In this document: in pieces, positions 7,995 to 15,818 of the stretch
Numbering within the stretch: the stretch's first letter is position 1
Layout of the letters: every line of letters begins with the position of its first letter
Assembly: GCF_039540195.1 (NCBI RefSeq)
Contig: NZ_BAABEO010000017.1
Coordinates: 62,001 to 126,000, forward strand
DNA length: 64,000 bases
Source: Zafaria ginkgonis
GTDB lineage: Bacteria > Actinomycetota > Actinomycetes > Actinomycetales > Micrococcaceae
Reading direction: 5' to 3'
Made by a program: the position numbers and the translations under genes
The notes under the pieces: generated by a model
Seen by the model: only the letters and a program-made list of their open reading frames with translations
What the model was told of the DNA's origin: nothing
Database searches by the model: none

Positions 7995-9284
7995 ATGGCC
8001 CAGCCGGCCGAAACCCCTGTGCCCGTTCCCGGAGGTGTGGCTCCGCGCCCCGCCCCGGGACCCCGCTCTCCCGCCGGCCCCCAGCCGCCCGGCGCCTCCC
8101 CGCCGGTGGGCGCCTCCCAGCCACCGGGCACCTCCCCCACCGGGGTCCGCCGGCCCGGCAAGGCCCGCATCCTCGCGGTGGACGCCGCCCGGTGCCTGGC
8201 CCTGATCGGGATGATGGGCGTGCACGTGCTGCCCGAGGCGAACTCCGCGGCCGAACCCTCCGCGACCTGGATCCTGTTCGCGGGCCGGGCCTCCGCCCTC
8301 TTCGCGCTGCTGGCCGGCGTCTCGCTGGCCTTCGGCTCCGGCGGGCGCACCCTGCTGGAGGGGCGGGCGCTGCGGGCGGCGCGCGCGGGGACCGCGGTGC
8401 GCGCCCTACTGATCCTGGCCCTTGGCCTGCTGCTCGGCTACACCGAACCGGACGTGGACATCATCCTGGCCTACTACGGGGTGATGTTCCTGCTGGCGGT
8501 GCCCCTGCTGGGCCTGGGCCCGCGGACCCTGGTGGGCCTGTGCGCGGCGTTCGCGCTGGCCGGGCCGGTCCTGGTGCTGGCCCTGCAGGGAGTGCTGCCG
8601 GTCCCGCCGGACGACAACCCCACCTTCACCTCCCTGCTGACCGACCCGTGGGTGACGCTCACCCAACTCCTGTTCACCGGCGGCTACCCCGCGGTGCCGT
8701 GGATGGCGTACATGTGCGCGGGCCTGGCCATCGGACGGATGGACCTGGGTGCGCGCCGGACCGGGATGCGGCTGCTGGGCTTCGGGGTGCTGCTGGCGGC
8801 GGGCGCGTGGGTGGTCTCCGGCATCGCCACCGCATGGGCCTGGGGCCTGGGGTGGAGGCAGACGGCCATTCTCCTGGTGGACGGCCGGGACCCGCGGTTC
8901 GACGACGGTTCCTGGTGGTGGCTGGCCGCCTCCACCCCGTACTCGGCCATGCCGCTGGAACTGCTGCACACGATCGGCACCGCCATGGTGGCCCTGGGGG
9001 TGCTGCTGGTCGCCGGGCGGGCGCTGCGCCAGATCATCGAGGTCCTGGCCCCGGCCGGAAGCATGACGCTAACCCTCTACTCGGCGCACCTGGTCTTCCT
9101 GTCCCTGGGACTGCTCGGCACCAGCCCCTTCGAGTCCTTCGGGCTGCAGGTGGGGGCCGCCCTGCTGGTCGGGGTCCTGTGGCAGAACCTCGTGGGCCGC
9201 GGCCCGCTGGAGGCCGGGGTCTCGGCGGTGTCCACGCGCGCCCGCGTGCGCGCGGCAGGCGATTACCACCGTCGCGCGCCCTAA
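7995..9284 (+). CDS. Multi-pass membrane protein, DUF1624/DUF418 acyltransferase type
   Basis: This is a 429-residue protein from ATG 7995, preceded by GGAGGAGG at a good distance; longer upstream frames are discarded. The first 55 residues are a Pro/Gly/Ala-rich cytoplasmic tail. RILAVDAARCLALIGMMGVH then matches the opening of the heparan-alpha-glucosaminide N-acetyltransferase-like/DUF1624 family. About ten hydrophobic helices follow, with a DUF418-like end (LTLYSAHLVFLS). Such proteins are thought to move acyl groups across the membrane to glycans; the substrate here is unknown. It is monocistronic and ends at a strong hairpin. Confidence 0.75.
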   Translation: MAQPAETPVPVPGGVAPRPAPGPRSPAGPQPPGASPPVGASQPPGTSPTGVRRPGKARILAVDAARCLALIGMMGVHVLPEANSAAEPSATWILFAGRASALFALLAGVSLAFGSGGRTLLEGRALRAARAGTAVRALLILALGLLLGYTEPDVDIILAYYGVMFLLAVPLLGLGPRTLVGLCAAFALAGPVLVLALQGVLPVPPDDNPTFTSLLTDPWVTLTQLLFTGGYPAVPWMAYMCAGLAIGRMDLGARRTGMRLLGFGVLLAAGAWVVSGIATAWAWGLGWRQTAILLVDGRDPRFDDGSWWWLAASTPYSAMPLELLHTIGTAMVALGVLLVAGRALRQIIEVLAPAGSMTLTLYSAHLVFLSLGLLGTSPFESFGLQVGAALLVGVLWQNLVGRGPLEAGVSAVSTRARVRAAGDYHRRAP

Positions 9285-9326
9285 GGCCGTGCGCCTGAAC
9301 CCGTGCGCCCTGAGGCGGCGGGGAAC

Positions 9327-9365
9327 GCAGAAGGAGCCGCTTCCGTGGGAAGCGGCTCCTTCTGC
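9327..9365. terminator. Bidirectional hairpin terminator
   Basis: Perfect 18-bp arms (9327-9344, 9348-9365) close a 3-nt loop between the plus-strand acyltransferase and the minus-strand tRNA-Ala, serving both. Confidence 0.85.
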
Positions 9366-9372
9366 TCTTCGG

Positions 9373-9445
9373 TGGAGGTAAGGGGATTCGAACCCCTGAC
9401 CTTCTGCATGCCATGCAGACGCGCTACCAACTGCGCCATACCCCC
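9373..9445 (-). tRNA. tRNA-Ala(GGC)
   Basis: This 73-nt cloverleaf pairs acceptor GGGGGTA with TACCTCC (one G-U) and has discriminator A. The anticodon stem TCTGC/GCAGA closes loop ATGGCAT, giving anticodon GGC. The T-arm is GGTTCGAATCC. CCA is not encoded. Confidence 0.97.
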
Positions 9446-9563
9446 GAATGGGTTGTTGTCCTGCGGTGTTCCCCGCCGGACAACTCGTCCATCATAGGGC
9501 AGTCCGAAACGGAAACGCAAATCGGGCGCGCGCTCCCCCGCTACCCTCCCCTCTCCGTGGCAT

Positions 9564-9644
9564 TTCACCACTTGGTGGGGCGCGTGGGACACGTGGGGCG
9601 GGAGGTGTGCCCGACGACGGCGTGTCGGCGGGGTAAGTGGTGAA
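9564..9644. repeat. Separated inverted repeat in the tRNA-Ala/rsfS gap
   Basis: Arms TTCACCACTT (9564-9573) and AAGTGGTGAA (9635-9644) are perfect over 10 bp and lie 61 bp apart. The 286-bp gap contains no gene that I can support. The arms could bind a regulator or be a degenerate extragenic element. Confidence 0.5.
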
Positions 9645-9731
9645 TCGGCACGGACGGACCGGGGGCCCAACGCCGCGACGCCGGCACCCAAGACAGGGTA
9701 CCGGCGCCGCGGAAGGGGACTGCTGCGGAAA

Positions 9732-10142
9732 CTACTCGGGCTGGGGCTGCCCGGCGGCGGCCGCGCCGGAGGCGGGTTCGCCGGTGGTCGGCAGTTCGAT
9801 CAGAGGGCAGTCGCCCCACAGGCGCTCCAGCGCGTAGAAGACACGGTCCTCGCTGTGCTGGACGTGGATGACCACGTCGGCGTAGTCGAGCAGGACCCAA
9901 CGGCCCTCGCCGCGGCCCTCGCGGCGCACCGGGCGCAGCTCGAACTTCTCCAGCAGCACCTCTTCGATGCCATCGACGATGGCGTTGACCTGGCGCTCGT
10001 TCGAGGCAGAGGCGATGAGGAAGGCATCGGTGATGCCCAGCCGGTCGCTCACGTCAAGCGCGACGAGGTTCTCCGCAAGCTTGTCGGCCGCCGCGGTGGC
10101 GGCGGTGCGGATCATGTCCAGGGAGTGATCGGTAGCGGTCAC
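9732..10142 (-). CDS. rsfS: Ribosomal silencing factor RsfS
   Basis: RsfS binds ribosomal protein uL14 and blocks subunit joining when growth slows. It has 136 residues. Family features are KLAENLVALDVSDRLGITD, FLIASASNERQVNAIVDGI, GRWVLLDYADVVIHV and the YALERLWGDCP end. A Gly/Ala-rich tail of about 20 residues follows. It is downstream of nadD and the Pro/Ala-rich gene, the usual nadD-rsfS arrangement. Confidence 0.96.
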   Translation of the reverse strand: MTATDHSLDMIRTAATAAADKLAENLVALDVSDRLGITDAFLIASASNERQVNAIVDGIEEVLLEKFELRPVRREGRGEGRWVLLDYADVVIHVQHSEDRVFYALERLWGDCPLIELPTTGEPASGAAAAGQPQPE

Positions 10143-10182
10143 TGTGCTCCTTTGAGGGGTGGTGCCAGGCGCGTCTGCGCGC

Positions 10183-12294
10183 CTAGCGGGCGGTGAAGAT
10201 CATAACGATGCCCGCCACGAACGCCCCGCCTCCGGCGGTGACGGAGCCGGCGGTGAGCATCACGGTGTGGTTGGCGCGGCGCACGCCGGCGGTGAGGTAG
10301 TCCAGCGGATCCAGGCCCTGCGCGCGGACCGCGCGCACCGGCTGGACGTTCGGATCGTCGTCGTCCTGCGGGGCCAGGTCCCGGTCGGCGGCGATACCGG
10401 AGCGGATCCGCCCCAGCGCGCCGCTGAACCCGAACGCGCGCTCGTCCTCATCCGGAACGGGCGCGATGGCGGGCAGCGGCTGCGGGACGACGGCGGCTTC
10501 CGCCTGGGCGGCCTCCCACCGGCGGATCTGCTTCACCTCGTCGCTCAGATCCAGCGTGAAGCCGCTGGTTTCGGGTCCGCGCACCCCGATGTTGGCCAGC
10601 TTCTTCTCGGCCTGGGGGTCGCGTACCTGCATGAGGGCGCCGGTGAACGGGTCGGTGCGGACCTTCTCCATGCGCATCGAGTTGGCCTGCTCCAGACGCT
10701 GGCGTTCGGCGGCCCGGCGGCTGATGATCGCGGCGCGGGCGGCCAGTTCGCGCTGGCGGGCCAGGACCTCGAGGTCGATCAGTCCACTGTCCTCGTCGAA
10801 CACGGAGTCGTCGTCGGTGGCGGCGGGAAGGGCGACGGCGGCCATGCGCGCCGCCGTGCGGCGGCGGGCGGCGAGGGCGTCCTCCAGGCTGACGTCCCCG
10901 GACGGGGCGTCCTGGCCGGTGGACGCCGCCTTCTTCACGGGCTTGGCCGCCCTGGCCGACTTGGAAAGCACGGGAATGCTTCCGGTCCGCGGCGCCGGAT
11001 CCTTCGCGCCCTGCTGGACGACCGGAACGGAGCCGGTGGCCGGAGCGGCGGTGTCCCCGCGAACAACGGGGACGGATCCGGTGACCGGGGCGGCACCGCG
11101 GACCACCGGAATGGAGCCGGTGGCCGGGGCGGCGCCACGTGCACCCGGAGCCGAGGGGCGCGAGCGCAGCTGGCGGCGGGTCAGCGGTGTCTGGTCCTGG
11201 GCGGCATCGCCCGGCTCGCGGGATGCCGACCGGCCCGCCACCTGCTCCAGGCGGCGCAGCTCGCGCAGCACCTCGCGGTCGCGGGCACGCTGCTGGGAGC
11301 TGCGCTCGGGGCGGGCCGGGGCGCTGGACGCGGCGTCCCTCGCCGGTTCCTTGGCACCCGCCGCAGGACCGGCAGGGCGTGTGGCCGACGCGGCCGAAGT
11401 GGTCCGCGGCACGGAAACAGCCTGCGGGGCGGGCGCTGCCTGCGGCGCGGGGGTCCCCGTTGCCGTGGGGCGTGGTGGCGTGCTCCGCACTTCGTCGGCC
11501 GCGGCCGCGGACGGACGTTGGGCGCGGGGACGGAGGCTGGCCGGGGCGGCCTGGTTCTTGGGGGCGGGCTGGGCCTTGGGGGTGCCCTGCGTCCTCGGGG
11601 CGGCCTCGGTCTTCGGGGTCGCCGAGTCAGCGGCCGGCTGGGGCGCCTTCGAGGGCTTGGCCGGGGCCTTGGCCTGTCCGGATTCAGGAACGCCGGGCTT
11701 TACGGAAGCCGCGGCGGGCCGCTGGGCGCCGGACTGGGCCGCCGGGCGCCGTTCGGCAGCGGACTGAACCTTCGGCTGCGGGGACTTCGCCTGCTGGGTC
11801 GCGGGCTGCGGGGCCGGCGCGGCGGACCGCTGGGGTGCGGCGGACTTTTCAGCGGGCTGCGGGGCCGGCGCGGCGGACCGCTGGGGTGCGGCGGACTTTT
11901 CAGGTGCGGTCCGGTCGGGAGCGTCGGATTGCGCAGCGGTGGTGGATGGCGCAGCGTTGGTGGACGGCGCAGGGGCCGCCGCGGAGCGGGCCCGGGCCGC
12001 CGCGCGGGTCATGCCGGACGGGCGGGACTGGCCGGCATGGTTCGCCGGCGCGCTGGCGGGCCTGCCCGCCTCGGCGGCCGAGGGGCGCGCCTTCGGGGTG
12101 TCCTTTTGTGCCTCCCGGGGCTGCGTGTCCCGGGGCTGGGTGTTCCTGGAGGGGGCGGGCCGAACGAGCGGCTTCTGCTCGGTGGCGGGCGGGCCGGTGG
12201 CCTCCGCGGACGCGCCGGAGAGCGCCGCCTCGGCCGCACGCCGTTGCTCGCGCAGGGCCCGTCGGCTGAGGGCCATGCCCTGGTCGTCACTCAT
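10183..12294 (-). CDS. Pro/Ala-rich protein with C-terminal membrane anchor
   Basis: This protein has 703 residues from ATG 12294; ATG 12303 is an alternative, and the longer open frame overlaps nadD. It starts with a basic helix (ALSRRALREQRRAAEAAL). About 300 residues of Pro/Ala/Lys-rich disorder follow, including two identical 17-residue units. Next come four TGS(I/V)PV repeats at about 10970-11127, a charged helical part, and one C-terminal hydrophobic helix (SVTAGGGAFVAGIVMIF) before TAR. It should be tail-anchored with its bulk in the cytoplasm. It sits between nadD and rsfS. I do not recognise a function; low complexity makes homology unreliable. Confidence 0.7.
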   Translation of the reverse strand: MSDDQGMALSRRALREQRRAAEAALSGASAEATGPPATEQKPLVRPAPSRNTQPRDTQPREAQKDTPKARPSAAEAGRPASAPANHAGQSRPSGMTRAAARARSAAAPAPSTNAAPSTTAAQSDAPDRTAPEKSAAPQRSAAPAPQPAEKSAAPQRSAAPAPQPATQQAKSPQPKVQSAAERRPAAQSGAQRPAAASVKPGVPESGQAKAPAKPSKAPQPAADSATPKTEAAPRTQGTPKAQPAPKNQAAPASLRPRAQRPSAAAADEVRSTPPRPTATGTPAPQAAPAPQAVSVPRTTSAASATRPAGPAAGAKEPARDAASSAPARPERSSQQRARDREVLRELRRLEQVAGRSASREPGDAAQDQTPLTRRQLRSRPSAPGARGAAPATGSIPVVRGAAPVTGSVPVVRGDTAAPATGSVPVVQQGAKDPAPRTGSIPVLSKSARAAKPVKKAASTGQDAPSGDVSLEDALAARRRTAARMAAVALPAATDDDSVFDEDSGLIDLEVLARQRELAARAAIISRRAAERQRLEQANSMRMEKVRTDPFTGALMQVRDPQAEKKLANIGVRGPETSGFTLDLSDEVKQIRRWEAAQAEAAVVPQPLPAIAPVPDEDERAFGFSGALGRIRSGIAADRDLAPQDDDDPNVQPVRAVRAQGLDPLDYLTAGVRRANHTVMLTAGSVTAGGGAFVAGIVMIFTAR
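11801..11902 (-). repeat. 51-bp tandem repeat, two identical copies
   Basis: Copies at 11801-11851 and 11852-11902 encode SAAPQRSAAPAPQPAEK-type units (17 residues) inside the disordered part of the Pro/Ala-rich protein. Identity at DNA level suggests a recent duplication. Confidence 0.9.
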
Positions 12295-12310
12295 GAGGTC
12301 CATTTCCCGG

Positions 12311-12994
12311 CTAGGCTCGTTCGCCGCCGTCGTCGTTGTACAACTTGTACTTGGCGATGTACTGCACCACGCCGTCCGGCACCAGGTACCAAACGGGCTT
12401 GCGCCGCTGCACCCGGTTCCGGCAGTCCGTCGAGGAGATGGCCATGGCCGGAACCTCAAGCAGGCTGACGTTGCTCCGCCCGCTGTTGGACAGTTCGTGT
12501 CCGGGCCGCGTGACGCCCACGAAGTGCGCCAGCGTCCACAGTTCCTCGATGTCCTTCCAGGACATGATTTGGGCCATGGCGTCGGCGCCCGTGATGAAGA
12601 ACAGTTCCGCATTCGGCCGTAACCGGCGCAGGTCGCGGAGGGTATCGATGGTGTAGGTCGGGCCGGGGCGATCGATGTCCACCCGGCTGACCGTGAAGTG
12701 CGGATTCGAAGCGGTGGCGACCACCGTCATCAGGTAGCGGTGCTCCGAATCGGTGACGCCCCGCCCGGCCTTCTGCCACGGTTCGCCGGTCGGCACGAAG
12801 ACCACCTCGTCCAGTCCGTACTCGGCCGCGACCTCGGAGGCCGCCACCAGGTGTCCGTGGTGGATGGGGTCGAACGTGCCGCCCATGACGCCCAGGCGGA
12901 ACGGCCGGGCGGGCGCCTCGGCGTCGGACAGGCTAGTGATGTCCGTGCTTGTTGGAGTGCTGGCGGTGGGTGTCCGAAACCTCGGCGTGCGCAT
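12311..12994 (-). CDS. nadD: Nicotinate-nucleotide adenylyltransferase
   Basis: NadD makes deamido-NAD from nicotinate mononucleotide and ATP. It has 227 residues from ATG 12994. The fold begins at RLGVMGGTFDPIHHGH (ATP-binding HxGH) near residue 33; ISSTDCRNRV near the C-terminus is the second nucleotide motif (family ISSTxIR). The 32-residue leader overlaps the end of the small upstream gene by 62 bp. No later start retains the first strand, so the overlap is probably real. The Pro/Ala-rich gene follows within about 16 bp. Confidence 0.95.
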   Translation of the reverse strand: MRTPRFRTPTASTPTSTDITSLSDAEAPARPFRLGVMGGTFDPIHHGHLVAASEVAAEYGLDEVVFVPTGEPWQKAGRGVTDSEHRYLMTVVATASNPHFTVSRVDIDRPGPTYTIDTLRDLRRLRPNAELFFITGADAMAQIMSWKDIEELWTLAHFVGVTRPGHELSNSGRSNVSLLEVPAMAISSTDCRNRVQRRKPVWYLVPDGVVQYIAKYKLYNDDGGERA

Positions 12995-13142
12995 CGTGGC
13001 GGCGGCCGACGTTGGTGTAGGACACGGTCACCAGCAGGGCCAGCAGGAAGAAGGCCATGATGCCGCCGCCGACAAGCAGTGCGGTGGTTCCGGCCTCGTT
13101 GGATTCGGCTTCGGCGGCCGCGGTGAGCAGCTGAACGAGCAT
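12933..13142 (-). CDS. Small single-pass membrane protein
   Basis: This 69-residue protein has an outward N-terminus, one helix (ALLVGGGIMAFFLLALLVTV) and a His-rich tail (HAEVSDTHRQHSNKHGHH). Small proteins of this kind sit next to nadD in related Micrococcaceae. The tail could bind metal, but that is only suggested by composition. Function is unknown. Confidence 0.75.
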   Translation of the reverse strand: MLVQLLTAAAEAESNEAGTTALLVGGGIMAFFLLALLVTVSYTNVGRRHDAHAEVSDTHRQHSNKHGHH

Positions 13143-13257
13143 GTCTCTCCCTTTTCAGGTTGTCGCCGCACGGCTCACACGGGCCCGGAAAGGCCTGGGG
13201 GAAGCGCTTGGCGCGATTGGATGCGTGGGTTCTATCGTACCCGCGTTGCGGAGGGGG

Positions 13258-14592
13258 TTACGACCTGACGTGGCCGTCGCCCTGCACGATCCACTTGGTC
13301 GTGGTGAGCTCGCGCAGGCCCATCGGGCCGCGCGCGTGCATCTTCTGGGTGGAGATTCCGACCTCCGCGCCGAGGCCCAACTGCCCGCCGTCGGTGAAGC
13401 GGGTGGAGGCGTTCACGATCACCGCGGCCGAGTCGACCTCGGCGATGAAACGTTCGGCGTTGGCGAGGTCGTTGGTCAGGATCGCCTCGGTGTGCCCGGT
13501 GGACCAGGCGCGGATGTGCTCCATGGCGGCGTCGAGGCCATCGACCACGCGCACGGCGAGGTCAAGGTCCATGTATTCGGTGGCCCAGTCCTCTTCGGTG
13601 GCCGGGACGGTCGCGACCCCGGGGACCAGCGCGGCGGCGCGCTCGTCGGTGTGCAGGCGCACCCCGGCCCCGGCGAGGGCGGTCAGCACGTCGACGGCGG
13701 CGGCCGCCTTGGGGTGGATCAGCAGGGTCTCCACGGTGTTGCACACCGAGGGCCGCTGGGTCTTGGCGTTGAGCAGGATCGCCACCGCATCGGCGGCGTC
13801 AGCGGACTCGTCCAGGTAGATGTGGACGTTGCCTTCGCCGGTCTCGATCACCGGCACCGTGGCGTTGGTCACCACGGACTGGATCAGCGAGCGGCCCCCG
13901 CGCGGAATGAGGACGTCGACCTTGCCGCGGGCGGCCATCAGGGCGGTGGCCCCGGCACGGCCCCAGGGGTCCACGCTCTGCACCGCGTCGGCGGGGAAGC
14001 CGGCGGCCTCGAGGGCCCCGCGGACCAGGGCGAGCAGGGCCTTGTTGGTTTCCGCGGCGGCGGATCCGCCGCGCAGCAGCACGGCGTTGCCGCTCTTCAG
14101 CGCCAGGCCGGCGATGTCGACGGTGACGTTCGGGCGGGCCTCGTAGATGGCGCCGACCACGCCCATGGGCACGTGGACCTGGCGCAGGCGCAGGCCGTTG
14201 GGCAGGGTCTGGCCGCGCAGCACCGTGCCGACGGGGTCCGGCAGGCCGGCGAGTTCGTGCAGGGCCGCGATCAGGCCGTCCACGCGGGCGTCGTCCAGGC
14301 GCAGGCGGTCCAGCAGCGCCGCCCCGGTGCCGGCGGCGGCCTCGCGCTCAAGGTCCTTGGCGTTGGCGGCGATCACGTCGGCGCGGCCTTCGTCCAGGGC
14401 GCCGGCGATGGACACCAGGGCGTGGTCCTTGCGGTTGCGGTCGGCGCGGGCCAGCACGCGGGAGGCGACGCGGGCGCGGTCGGCCAACTGGCCGACGGCC
14501 GCCACGGCGTCCGGCACGGTCTCCGGCGACAGGTCGGCGGAGGGCGCGTCGGCGGGCAATGCGGTGGAGGCCTGATCGGCGGAAAGGGTCAT
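13258..14592 (-). CDS. proA: Gamma-glutamyl phosphate reductase
   Basis: ProA reduces gamma-glutamyl phosphate with NADPH, the second step of proline synthesis. It has 444 residues from ATG 14592; the long upstream frame is a shadow of proB. Motifs include MGVVGAIYEARPNVTVD, the catalytic cysteine in QRPSVCNTVET, and the MHARGPMGLRELTTTKW end. The first 28 residues are an unconserved extension. It lies 85 bp after proB on the same strand. Confidence 0.97.
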   Translation of the reverse strand: MTLSADQASTALPADAPSADLSPETVPDAVAAVGQLADRARVASRVLARADRNRKDHALVSIAGALDEGRADVIAANAKDLEREAAAGTGAALLDRLRLDDARVDGLIAALHELAGLPDPVGTVLRGQTLPNGLRLRQVHVPMGVVGAIYEARPNVTVDIAGLALKSGNAVLLRGGSAAAETNKALLALVRGALEAAGFPADAVQSVDPWGRAGATALMAARGKVDVLIPRGGRSLIQSVVTNATVPVIETGEGNVHIYLDESADAADAVAILLNAKTQRPSVCNTVETLLIHPKAAAAVDVLTALAGAGVRLHTDERAAALVPGVATVPATEEDWATEYMDLDLAVRVVDGLDAAMEHIRAWSTGHTEAILTNDLANAERFIAEVDSAAVIVNASTRFTDGGQLGLGAEVGISTQKMHARGPMGLRELTTTKWIVQGDGHVRS

Positions 14593-14677
14593 GCGGACCA
14601 GTCTAGTCCGACGGGCGGAGCGGGCGCCCCGCCCGTGTCGAGGATTACGGGGCGGGGACCACGGGCCGCCACAACCC

Positions 14678-15817
14678 CTAGACGACCACCAGGTCGTCGA
14701 TGTGGACGACCTCGCGCTCGTAGTGGGGGCCCAGGTCGCTGGCCAGCTCATGCGTGCTGCGCCCGAGCATCCGGGGCAGTTCCTGCGCCGAGTAGTTGAC
14801 CAGGCCGCGGGCCACCACGCGCCCGTGCCGGTCGGCGATCTCCACCGGGTCCCCGACCTCGAAGTCCCCGTCCACCCGCGTGATGCCTGCCGGCAGCAGC
14901 GAGCGCAGGCCGGACGCGACGGCGGCCACGGCGCCGTCGTCGAGCACCAGGCGCCCCTGGGTGGTGGCCAGGTGGGCCAGCCAAAGCAGGCGCACCGGGC
15001 GGCGGCCGCCGCGCGTGGAGAACCAGGTGCCCACGTCCTCGCCGGCCAGCGCCGCCGCCGCGTTGGCGGTGGAGGTGACCAGGGCGGGGATGCCGGATTC
15101 GGCGGCCATGGTGGCGGCCTCCACCTTGGTGACCATGCCACCGGTGCCGACGCCGGCCTTGCCGGTACTGCCGATGCGCACGCCCTCAAGGTCCGCAGCC
15201 GAGTCGACGCGCGGGATCCGCACGCCGCCCTCGTCGGGCGGGCCGGTGTAGACGGAGTCGATGTCGGAGAGCAGCACCAGCGCGTCGGCCTTGACCAGGT
15301 GCGCCACCAGCGCGGCGAGCCGGTCGTTGTCGCCGAAGCGGATCTCGTGCGTGGCGACGGTGTCGTTCTCGTTGACGATCGGCACGACGCCGAGGTTCAG
15401 CAGCCGGTTGAGCGCACGGAACGCGTTGGCGTACTGCTGGCGGCGCATCAGGTCCTCAGCGGTGAGCAGCACCTGCCCCACCGTGACGCCGTGCGCGCCG
15501 AACGCCTGCGTGTAGCGGGCCATCAGCAGGCCCTGCCCCACGGAGGCGGCGGCCTGCTGCCGGGCCAGGTCGCGCGGGCGGCGGGACAGGCCCAGCGGGG
15601 CCAGCCCGGCGGCGATCGCGCCGGAAGAGACCAGGATCAGTTCGACGCCGGAGTTGCGCACCGCGGCGAGCCGGTCCACCAGCCCGGCGAGGGCCTCCTC
15701 GGAGATGCCCCCGCCCACGGTGGTCAGCGACGAGGAGCCAACCTTGACGACGATGCGGCCGGCCTGCGGCAACTGGGAGCGGTCGGCGACCGCCGACGGC
15801 GTGTTGTTGGCCCGCAC
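14678..15817 (-). CDS. proB: Glutamate 5-kinase
   Basis: ProB phosphorylates glutamate, the committed and proline-inhibited step. It has 379 residues with an amino-acid kinase domain (VVKVGSSSLT, LILVSSGAIAAG, NENDTV, GTGGMVTKVEAA) and a C-terminal PUA domain. The start is GTG 15817, one base after the obgE stop, which implies coupled translation. proA follows. Confidence 0.97.
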   Translation of the reverse strand: MRANNTPSAVADRSQLPQAGRIVVKVGSSSLTTVGGGISEEALAGLVDRLAAVRNSGVELILVSSGAIAAGLAPLGLSRRPRDLARQQAAASVGQGLLMARYTQAFGAHGVTVGQVLLTAEDLMRRQQYANAFRALNRLLNLGVVPIVNENDTVATHEIRFGDNDRLAALVAHLVKADALVLLSDIDSVYTGPPDEGGVRIPRVDSAADLEGVRIGSTGKAGVGTGGMVTKVEAATMAAESGIPALVTSTANAAAALAGEDVGTWFSTRGGRRPVRLLWLAHLATTQGRLVLDDGAVAAVASGLRSLLPAGITRVDGDFEVGDPVEIADRHGRVVARGLVNYSAQELPRMLGRSTHELASDLGPHYEREVVHIDDLVVV

Positions 15818-15818
15818 G

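Noticed and set aside
7604..9298. 564-codon open frame, and upstream extension of the acyltransferase frame to 7065
   Set aside because: Both arise from high GC. The real gene starts at ATG 7995 behind a strong ribosome site and shows family motifs only in its own frame.
10159..12468. 769-codon Gly/Arg-rich plus-strand frame
   Set aside because: It is a shadow of the Pro/Ala-rich minus-strand gene; Gly/Arg low complexity is the reverse reading of Pro/Ala codons.
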